Source of the DNA: Bacteroidota bacterium
GTDB taxonomy: Bacteria > Bacteroidota > Bacteroidia > AKYH767-A > OLB10
Direction of reading: 5' to 3'
NCBI GenBank assembly: GCA_016713525.1
Contig: JADJOZ010000027.1
Coordinates: 1-6,125 of the forward strand
DNA: 6,125 nt
Part shown: positions 1-6,125 of the stretch, piece after piece
How the letters are laid out: the number at the start of each line of letters is the position of its first letter
How positions within the stretch are numbered: position 1 is the first letter of the stretch
Position numbers and translations under genes: made by a program
The notes under the pieces: model-generated
Told to the model about the DNA's origin: nothing
Database searches by the model: none
What the model saw: only the letters and a program-made list of their open reading frames with translations

Positions 1-313
1 GGCATTTAACGATGTTGAAGCAAGTAAGCCAAACCACAACAGTGTGATGTGTTATCTTTATCAACTGGGAGGTACTGATATTAATTGATAGGGCCACGGA
101 CGGTGTTTATACCTATTCCAGCGGTATGCGGGCCGATATCAATGAGGCAAGTGCAGATGAAAACAGAGGCATTTGCGACAATCAGGCGGTAGACTGGAAC
201 GCCAACGGAAATCTGGAAAGCGCAATAAACTTTGATATTTAGTGCCTCAGGTGCTAGCATTGTTAAGGACTTCGACAGTTGGAAATATTCGTTTCGATTT
301 TAAACTTCAATAG
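1..313 (+). CDS. C-terminal part of a metzincin-like secreted zinc metalloprotease (partial, frameshifted)
   Basis: The left edge cuts into a gene whose last ~100 residues are readable in pieces. Positions 2-88 read KPNHNSVMCYLYQLGG, matching the Met-turn region (KPN..SVMNY..Q) of predicted zinc-dependent metzincin proteases. Positions 90-239 continue with MRADINEASADENRG and then AVDWNANGNLES, the Asp/Asn-rich stretch that follows the Met-turn in that family. The last piece reads SGASIVKDFDSW and ends NIRFDFKLQ before TAG at 311-313; a D-W-x-N-(I/L)-x-F-x-F ending is also typical. Three frame breaks are needed, near 88, 240 and 283, consistent with 1-2 base losses. The catalytic HExxH motif and signal peptide would lie left of the window and are not seen. 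By family it would cleave proteins outside the cell or in the periplasm. The family assignment rests on motif memory without a search. The lipoprotein gene starts 18 nt downstream, suggesting co-transcription. Confidence 0.6.
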
Positions 314-331
314 AATATAACGATTAAAAAA

Positions 332-1021
332 ATGAAAATCCATTACTATATACTCGCAATCTGTTGTTTGATGACAGGTTGCCAATCGATGACAGTTCCA
401 AAAGACGATAATTGATAAGCTCAATGAGGATCCCGATCAAAAGGCCATTACCGATATGCGGATGTCGGGCGATGACCACATGATGCGTACTTTCCAAAAC
501 CTACTCAAAGACGAATCTGTTCCTCCCATTCCAGCTTTTTCGAACAATCCAACGAACTTTTTCACTTAGTGGATAACAAGGGCAATGATTTGAAAAATAC
601 AAATGAAGAGATAAAAATTTCGGATGTTTCTGACACGAAGATTACATTCGAAAATGGCCATGTTTTGTATATATGCATTTGAAATCCGACTATCGCACGA
701 AATTCGCAAAAGGTGATGTATGCAAATTGATTTACAGCAGCCAATTTGCCGGAGCAATGTATACGCGGTTGTTTTTGCAAAGAGCTGATAAGAGGGCGCC
801 GATATTGAGAATGAAGGCAGTAATTCGCCTATCCAATTGAACTGGGAAAATTGGATCATAAATCAAACCGAGGGTGGTAAACTACTTTCCGACAATGCAT
901 CTGAAACGATCCAATTGCTGCCTGTTAATTTGACGATTGATGGGAAAAAAAGTGCCATGAATCAGGCGAAGAAATATCGCTTGCCGTAGGCCCGAATAAA
1001 ACAACCAATTGTTCTATTTGA
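332..1021 (+). CDS. Small lipoprotein of unknown function (frameshifted)
   Basis: ATG at 332 opens a clear lipoprotein signal: MKIHYYILAICCLMTGC, with lipobox L-M-T-G-C and the acylated Cys at residue 17 (codon 380-382). The product should be anchored in a membrane facing the periplasm or cell surface. No Shine-Dalgarno is visible; the leader is A-rich (cgattaaaaaa), as usual in Bacteroidota. After about residue 26 the protein continues in other frames: IIDKLNEDPDQKAITDMRMS (408-467), then FFEQSNELFHLVDNKGNDL (536-592), KISDVSDTKITFENGH and, near the end, IQLNWENWIINQTEGGKLL followed by LLPVNLTIDGKKSAMN. Breaks fall near 408, 533, 665, 725-790 and 964. The middle (660-790) is readable in two competing frames and cannot be resolved. 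The end is either TAG 987-989 or, after one more frame switch, TGA 1019-1021. Reconstructed length is about 220 aa. I do not recognise a domain. Confidence 0.6.
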
Positions 1022-2105
1022 GCTTTATCCGCCTGGAATTTTTTCGCAATGCGCGCGATTGGAGGCTTTTTATTTTCATTGATGTAAGGAACAATTTCTT
1101 CCATAATGGCATTTATTTTTTCAAGCTCTTCTGGAGGAATATCATCCATATCGAAATCATCTTCATCATCAGGGTCATCGAAATACTCTTGTATTAGAAG
1201 ACGCGATGGATCAATATTCAGGATTTCCTGAGGATCTCATAAGCTATATAACTCATGGCTGTGCGATACAGAATACCTTCACTCTGATCATAATAAGCGA
1301 TACCGAAAGGGGAGGTTGACCTACTTTGATAGATGAGAGTTTAAAGTATTGATCCACGCGTTCAATTTCAAAACGATTCTCCAGAATTACCGGATCGAAC
1401 CGAATATCGTCAGACTCCATAACAAATTCAAGACGATCACCCTCGTGGATTAGATCCGGAGCGACCCTTTATCCATCAGCATAAAATACGGAAAAGGATT
1501 TTCGCAACATCAGCCATCAGATCTTCATTGGTTTCAATGTTTTCATTCAGACAAGTGCCGTAGAAAAAAATATCATTGTCTGTAAAGTTTCCCAACGGGA
1601 TGATAAGACCCTGTGTTTGATAACAAACACCATTGTTATGAATCAGGTTTAAACCACAGATTCGATTTTGTATCCTTTAGTGGCTGTAATCCCTGGGAAT
1701 AGAGCAGGTAGGTGTCATCTAAAAACACATCGTACATATTGTAGAAGTCCGGATGAGGATTTTCCAGAATCTCTGCAAGCTGAAGCGCCAGGATTTGCAG
1801 CCATGTTGTCAAGCCATTGCAAAGATTCTGCATCAAAGCCTTGACGTAAGAATGATTTCTGTATTTATGGATCAGACCATTTTCTGAAAAATGCGCGCGG
1901 CAATAAATTCACCCTTGAGAAGTCGCCAGTATTCGGGCCGGATATTTTCTACAACATGCCCATAACGTTTGTCGATCGTCTTAAAGAACGGGTCAAACTT
2001 TTCGCGTTGAGCGGCATAGTACATCAGTTTGTCATCAAAAACACGCTTGGACATTTCGGATTGAAACTGGCAGGCCAAGAGCATTTGTTCAAGTGTGGCG
2101 GACAT
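925..2105 (-). CDS. Uncharacterised protein, about 390 aa, acidic segment and helical C-terminus (frameshifted)
   Basis: The chosen start is ATG at 2105 (MSATLEQMLLACQFQSEMSK), 40 nt after the stop of the LytTR gene on the same strand, so the two are probably one operon. Pieces in order: RPEYWRLLKGEFIAARIFQK (ends ~1878), GLIHKYRNHSYVK, LQLAEILENPHPDFYNMYDV, FLDDTYLLYSQGLQPLK, NNGVCYQTQGLIIPLGNF, NIETNEDLMADVAK, PFPYFMLMDK, APDLIHEGDRLEFVMESDDI, ENRFEIERVDQYFKLSSIKV, FGIAYYDQSEGILYRTAMSY and NIDPSRLLIQEYFDDPDDED. Frame breaks lie near 1878, 1790, 1650, 1500, 1465, 1310 and 1225. A very acidic run (DDPDDEDDFDMDD) is followed by PPEELEKINAIMEEIVPYIN and then PPIARIAKKFQADKAQIEQL, which could form a helix-turn-helix-like pair of helices. 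No signal peptide or membrane segment is seen, so it is likely cytoplasmic. I do not recognise the family. The stop at 925 is uncertain because it overlaps the end of the lipoprotein gene. Confidence 0.65.
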
Positions 2106-2145
2106 AATCGGCGAAGTTTGGGGTGTAAATGTAAGGCGTTGACCA

Positions 2146-2871
2146 TTACAAAAACCACCTTTCCGCTTCACCTTATTGCGCCTGGAAACAGGAATTTCGA
2201 ATCCATTCTTTAAGACAAAATGTCCATTATGTAATTCTTGAATATGGTATTTATTGACCAGAAACGAGCGATGACTTCTGAAAAATTTTTGTCCTGGAGA
2301 ATGTCATCAAAGTAGGCAAAGGTTCTTTGAAGACAATTCCTTAGCACCGTTCGATAAATGAATGAGGCTGTAATTGCGATCTCCCTCGATGCGTGATCTG
2401 TTTCAGGGCAATCTTAAAGTACCGTTTTGCTGAGGCAATACCAGTTTTTGATTTCATGTAGGACTCCAAATTGTCCAAAGCATTTTTAACCGCGATGGTA
2501 TTTGTTTGCAGACCTGCGAAGTCGTTTGATGGTTTCATCCAATTCACTTCCACAATGGGTTTTACCAAATAGTCGAGGGCATTGGAAACGAAAAGCCTTG
2601 ATAGCATAATGACTGTGGGCTGTTTGTAAATACCGTTTTGAAAGGGATGCCGTCCAACTGCTGGAGTAATTCGAAACCCGTCATATCGGGCAATTCAATA
2701 TCCAGAAAAACAACCTGTGGTTTTAAGGATGCAATGCTGGTCAATGCCTCCTGGCCGGTTTTAGCAATATCGATTACTTCTACCTCCGTTTCATAGGGCT
2801 TCAAACAAATCACACAAGACAGTTGCCATAAAGACATTGTCTTCAACTATGAGCGATTTGAGAGGTTGCAT
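2146..2871 (-). CDS. LytTR-family (AlgR/AgrA type) response regulator (frameshifted)
   Basis: ATG at 2871 begins MQPLKSLIVEDNVFMATVL, a receiver-domain start with the acidic Glu-Asp pair. VVFLDIELPDMTGFELLQQL carries the phospho-acceptor Asp at about residue 57 (codon 2702-2700). HSHYAIKAFRF, then ALDYLVKPI, supply the end of the receiver fold with the conserved Lys near residue 104. After a linker (ELDETIKRLRRSANK, in another frame) comes the LytTR DNA-binding domain: IALPQQNGTLRL, LKQITH, IEGDRNYSLIHLSNGAKEL, TFAYFDDILQDKNF, RSHRSFLVNKYHIQELHNGH and VLKNGFEIPVSRRNKVK, closing ERWFL-TAA at 2148-2146. About 240 aa, normal for the family. Around ten frame breaks are needed (e.g. near 2800, 2610, 2583, 2545, 2500, 2430, 2385, 2320, 2283 and 2165); at 2281-2285 one lost T in a T run restores the frame. 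Once phosphorylated it should bind promoter DNA as a dimer. The cognate kinase is not identifiable here. Confidence 0.9.
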
Positions 2872-3137
2872 TCGAATTCCATTTGTGGCCGAAGATAGCA
2901 TGACCTTACCTCGGTCGCTTGTAAGGCCTCGGAATCAAGGCTGGCGGCAAGTATAACCATTGAATTGTACTTAAGAAAATGATAGAATAGAACTCCGGAG
3001 TATCTCAGGAACCGTTTGATCAACGCTTCTTCCATTCGATAAGCGAATGGGAGGACTTCTTCGGAATTCACCACATTTGCTAAGAAGTTATAAATGAGGT
3101 TCAATTCGGTTGATTTAGAAATGAAAGTGTACTTCAA
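2847..3137 (-). CDS. Possible small protein upstream of the LytTR gene (hypothetical)
   Basis: An open frame of 96 codons ends 25 nt inside the LytTR gene. It reads STELNLIYNFLANVVNSEEV, then PFAYRMEEALIKRFLRYSG, then a hydrophobic stretch GVLFYHFLKYNSMVILAASL, and ends QMEFECNLSNRS before the stop. The composition looks protein-like, and a short overlap with the following start codon would suit translational coupling. Against it: the frame has no ATG at its beginning (3137 is a TTG, and the frame stays open upstream to about 3190 without an ATG). The first in-frame ATG, at 3035, gives only 63 aa. The region is as likely as its neighbours to contain frame errors, and antisense ORFs of equal length occur elsewhere in the window. 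I do not recognise a family. It could also be the 5' leader of the LytTR gene, or the tail of a frame-broken gene. Confidence 0.3.
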   Translation of the reverse strand: MKYTFISKSTELNLIYNFLANVVNSEEVLPFAYRMEEALIKRFLRYSGVLFYHFLKYNSMVILAASLDSEALQATEVRSCYLRPQMEFECNLSNRS

Positions 3138-3156
3138 TGAGATTAATTTACACTTT
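3124..3156. repeat. Inverted repeat AAAGTGTA / TACACTTT
   Basis: Positions 3124-3131 (AAAGTGTA) and 3149-3156 (TACACTTT) are perfect 8-base reverse complements separated by 17 bases. Centre-to-centre spacing is 25 bases. The pair sits at the left side of the divergent promoter region, across the putative start of the small minus-strand ORF and about 45-75 bases upstream of the kinase start. It could be a binding site for a dimeric regulator, or chance in AT-rich DNA. No second copy is seen in the window. Confidence 0.35.
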
Positions 3157-3199
3157 TCAATTATTGTTGGAATTCCATTTACGCTGATGAATATATTTT
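3138..3199. promoter_or_regulatory. Divergent intergenic region between the LytTR unit and the hybrid kinase
   Basis: This short AT-rich gap lies between the minus-strand LytTR unit and the plus-strand hybrid kinase, so it should carry both promoters if the small ORF is real. If it is not, the region extends left to 2872. The only candidate seen is a TTG near 3165 with TATATTTT near 3192-3199, loosely resembling the Bacteroidota -33/-7 pattern (TTTG ... TAnnTTTG) for the kinase. However, the -7 element would lie almost on the start codon, so I do not assign it. No Shine-Dalgarno precedes either start. Confidence 0.3.
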
Positions 3200-6125
3200 A
3201 TGAAGCATTACTTTCCCATTATCTTCATTTCACTTATTAGTCATGTTTGCTTCGCGCAGCAGCATTACACTTTTACAAATTACAATGAAGTGAGAAGGCC
3301 TCCCAGCAGGTCTCTATTGGGGAATGTTTAAAGACACTACGGGCTTCTTGTGGCTTTACAGTGAGCAAGGTGTTGCAAGGTTTGACGGGTATAATTTTAA
3401 AGTATTTCGGCACAATCCTGACGACTCCACAAGTATTCCAAATAGTGATTGCAGTAATGGAATTCAGGTGGCTAATGGCGATATATATTTTAATTTTAAA
3501 GGAGGAGCCAGACTGTATGATTCTCGCAAGTTATCATTTACCAGTCAGTTCGCCTATAAAGACGCCGGGGAGGTTTTGATTCTTACACCGTTAAGAGTGA
3601 TAACAACGCGCTCTACCTTTTTTCGGCTAATAACCTTATTCGAGTGCATAATGTCGAGTGTGATTCCTTTCCGCTACCGGAAAAGGGTTATTACCGGGTT
3701 TCACTTCCGCAAATGAAAAATCAGAACTTACATGCTGAATTTTTCAGGGAAGGTTTTCGTTTTTAAAGGCAACGCAAAAAATTTGATCAAATAAATATTT
3801 TTGATCGCTCAGGTAAAGCTCGACACCACCGTTTTTGATATTTTCTACAGGCCAGAAGAGAACAATTTTATTGCAATCAGTAAAAAGCATCTATACGAGT
3901 TCAGTAAAAAACACTAACCGCTTCATTCCTACTCTCGACTTGCACCAAATAAGTTCTGTTGAATTGATTTGGTGGGTCGTCCTGTGCGGTACAATAACAA
4001 TTATTTTGTTTGTACTGCAAATGGAAAACTTTACAAGTTAAATATTGAAACAGGTGAGGAAAAAATTATTCACCTTAACAAAAAAATTCCTGAATATAAA
4101 ATAAAGAATAGAGCATGTGCCGGGATCATTGATAAAACGGGAATGCTTTGGATCAGATCTTTCGATATGGGCTTGTTTCGCTATGACATCACTACCGAAC
4201 AGTACGAGCAGTTTATCAATGATCCCGTAAACCCTGGAAGTCTTCCTTCCAACGATGTTTTTTTTATAATACCTGACAATGAGGGAATGGCATGGATTGG
4301 ATGCCGTTTACATGGCCTGGTGAAAATGGAACCTGTGTTACCTCTTATGGAGCGCTTAGGCCTTCCTTCGGATAAAAGGAAGATTGTTTTCGGTAATGAA
4401 GATAACAACATCCGCACATTCCTCGAAACAGAATCTGGCTACCTGTTTGGAACGCTTCAAGGTTTATTCAGTTATGATGAAGAAAAAAAAGCGTACAGTG
4501 AAGAGTCGATACTCACCAGGCCGGGTGAAATACCAATTGGCACTTTGGAAAGAGATTTATTTGGAAACACATGGGTTGGAACCTGGTCAGGGCAGATAAG
4601 TATACTGAATCCAGAAAACAACAGGCATATTTCTTTTAGCCCTTTTCGGAGATCGAATATACGAGTGCGCGATTTGTTTAGCGACAGTAAAAACACCATG
4701 TGGATTGCCACTCAAGAAGATGGTATCTATACTGTGAATGCAAATGAAATTGATTTTGACAATCCGGCATCGCTGAAATTCAATCCTATTTTCAATGATA
4801 AAAAAATGCTTCCACAATTTCTTCCAATATTATATATGCATTGAAGGAAGATGCGGATGGAAATATCTGGGCCGGGGCTGATAACGGTTTGAACCACTAT
4901 GATCGTTCCTCAAAAAAATGGACACGCTATGCCAATATTCCCGGTGATGCATATAGCATTCATGGTAATGATGTGCGCTCTTTGGCTTTCGACAAAAAAG
5001 GCATATTACGGATTGGTACCAATGGCGGAGGATTGAACCGTTACAATAAGGCCGAAAATAATTTTACGCATTTCACTAAGGAGAATGGATTGCCCAACGA
5101 TGCCATTTACACCATCCTTTGCGACAACAACGGCATGTTATGGCTGGGTACAAACCACGGTTTGTGCCGCTTTAACCCGGATGATTATTCGTGCAAAAAT
5201 TTCACCTTGAAAGATGGCTTACAGAATTATGAATTTAATACCGAAGCTGCATTAAAGCTGAAAGATGGAAGATTGCTTTTTGGAGGAGTGGATGGCTACA
5301 ACGTCATTGACCCTGCGAAGATTAACAATGTAAAATCACTTCCCCCAACTGTTGTTATATCTTCTATCAAAATCTTTGACCGAGAAGTCCCACAGGGTGA
5401 TGGCTCCTTAAAATTAAAATACACCGAGAATAGTCTAACATTTGAATTTGCCGCCCTTAGCTTTTACCGCAACCAGGATAACCGTTACGCTTATAAGATG
5501 GAAGGCATAGACCCCGACTGGATCTATAGCAACGACAGGAGATTTGTAACCTATTCAAACATCAAGCCGGGAGATTATATTTTCAAAGTGAAAGCCTCCA
5601 ACAGTGATGACGTGTGGAATGAAGAAGGAGCACAAATGATCATAACTATAACGCCTCGTGGTGGAAAACATGGTGGTTCCGCATTGGGTTTTGCTGTTTG
5701 TTATGATGACCGCGTTATGGCTAATAGGACGCAATTACGGCTTCCTGCGCAAGAATAAAATTAATTCTCGAAAAGACTGTAGACCAGCGAACAGCAGATT
5801 TGCGCGCTCAAAAGTGAAATTGCAGAACAGCAAAGAACAAGCGCTGAACAATCTGAAAAAGCCAAACATCTGTTCCTGGCGAATATGAGTCATGAAATAA
5901 GAACTCCCATGAATGCCATCAAAGGCATGACGGATATTCTCATTCGACGTAAGCCGAACGAAGATCAGAAAGAGTATCTAAACGGCATCAAACAATCATC
6001 CGATTCATTGGTTGGTTATCATCAATGATATTCTGGATATTTCAAAATTGAAGCCGGCAAAGTAGAATTAGAACAGAAGCCTTTTTCCGTAATGAATTGG
6101 TGCATAATGTACACACCATCATGCA
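3200..6125 (+). CDS. Hybrid two-component sensor histidine kinase with periplasmic propeller and Y_Y_Y domain (3' partial, frameshifted)
   Basis: ATG at 3200 opens a signal peptide, MKHYFPIIFISLISHVCFA, cleaved before QQ. Then come propeller repeats of the reg_prop type with the G-x-(L/I)-W-(I/L)-G-(T/S) core: GFLWLYSEQGVARFDG (~3345), DKTGMLWIRSFDMGLFRYD (~4130), NEGMAWIGCRLHGL (~4280), GNTWVGTWSG (~4563), NTMWIATQEDGIY (~4692), GNIWAGADNGLNHYD (~4858), GILRIGTNGGGLNRY (~4998), GMLWLGTNHGLCRFN (~5132), and GRLLFGGVDGYNV (~5266). A Y_Y_Y domain follows (~5341-5655; FAALSFYRNQDNRYAYKMEG). WWKTWWFRIG and then LLFVMMTALWLIG (5665-5740) form the inner-membrane helix. A coiled coil (LEKTVDQRTADLRAQK) leads to HisKA ANMSHEIRTPMNAIKGM, with the phospho-His codon at 5891-5893 (about residue 898), a normal position. 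Frame breaks lie near 3295, 3575, 3755-3815, 3915, 3965, 4803, 5660-5690, 5760, 5810, 6015, 6050 and 6090. The HATPase and receiver modules would be right of the window. The ligand is unknown. Confidence 0.9.

Noticed and set aside
562..859. Two overlapping minus-strand ORFs of 72 and 97 codons
   Set aside because: They are antisense to the lipoprotein gene, in different frames, with Ile/Phe/Cys-rich sequence that looks like a shadow of the plus-strand coding.
1009..1197. Plus-strand ORF of 62 codons
   Set aside because: It is antisense to the acidic C-terminal part of the minus-strand unknown protein; its Phe/Ile-rich content mirrors Asp/Glu/Lys codons on the other strand.
1956..2213. Plus-strand ORF of 85 codons
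   Set aside because: It is antisense to the start of the unknown gene and the end of the LytTR domain, both recognisable on the minus strand.
925..3137. Cluster of decayed pseudogenes
   Set aside because: Catalytic and structural residues (receiver Asp and Lys, LytTR core) are intact between breaks, which is not expected after long decay, although recent inactivation cannot be fully excluded.
4181..4817. Minus-strand ORFs within the kinase gene
   Set aside because: The plus strand here encodes clear propeller repeats in one uninterrupted frame, so these are shadows.
2160..5300. Homologous tandem repeats of about 130-150 bases in the kinase gene as a DNA repeat or CRISPR-like array
   Set aside because: Similarity is only at the protein level (propeller repeats with diverged codons); no identical DNA repeats or regular spacers are seen.
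1..6125. Programmed frameshifting or a recoding system as the cause of the frame breaks
   Set aside because: There are too many breaks, in all genes and both directions, with no shared slippery site or downstream structure; indel errors explain them better.

Overview
The window looks like a piece of a Bacteroidota (Bacteroidetes) chromosome, probably from the Cytophagia/Chitinophagia side rather than Bacteroides, although the exact group cannot be fixed from the sequence. The evidence is a large hybrid sensor kinase with a periplasmic two-component-regulator propeller and a Y_Y_Y domain, a LytTR response regulator, a short cysteine lipoprotein, moderate GC, and A-rich leaders without clear Shine-Dalgarno sequences.

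Layout. At 1-313 (+) is the 3' end of a secreted metzincin-like metalloprotease. At 332 to about 1021 (+) is a small lipoprotein of unknown function. Three genes then run on the minus strand: an uncharacterised protein of about 390 aa (2105 down to about 925), a LytTR response regulator (2871 down to 2146), and a weakly supported small ORF just upstream of it (about 3137 down to 2847). Divergently, from 3200 to the right edge (+), lies a propeller/Y_Y_Y hybrid histidine kinase, cut off by the window end just after its HisKA domain.

The dominant feature is that almost every gene is broken by small insertions or deletions. I count roughly 35 places where the recognisable protein continues in another frame, often at homopolymers. 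The family signatures are otherwise intact across the breaks, and the damage hits every gene on both strands. The simplest reading is uncorrected long-read or low-coverage draft sequence rather than a cluster of pseudogenes. ORF boundaries inside genes should not be taken literally; the spans given here are the reconstructed genes.

How the genes may work together. The hybrid kinase senses a periplasmic signal, while the LytTR regulator and the unknown protein downstream of it (40 nt gap, same strand) look like one transcription unit. Direct partnership between the divergent kinase and the regulator is only an inference. The protease and lipoprotein are 18 nt apart and probably co-transcribed. 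I see no RNA gene, CRISPR array, insertion sequence or convincing new system in the window.
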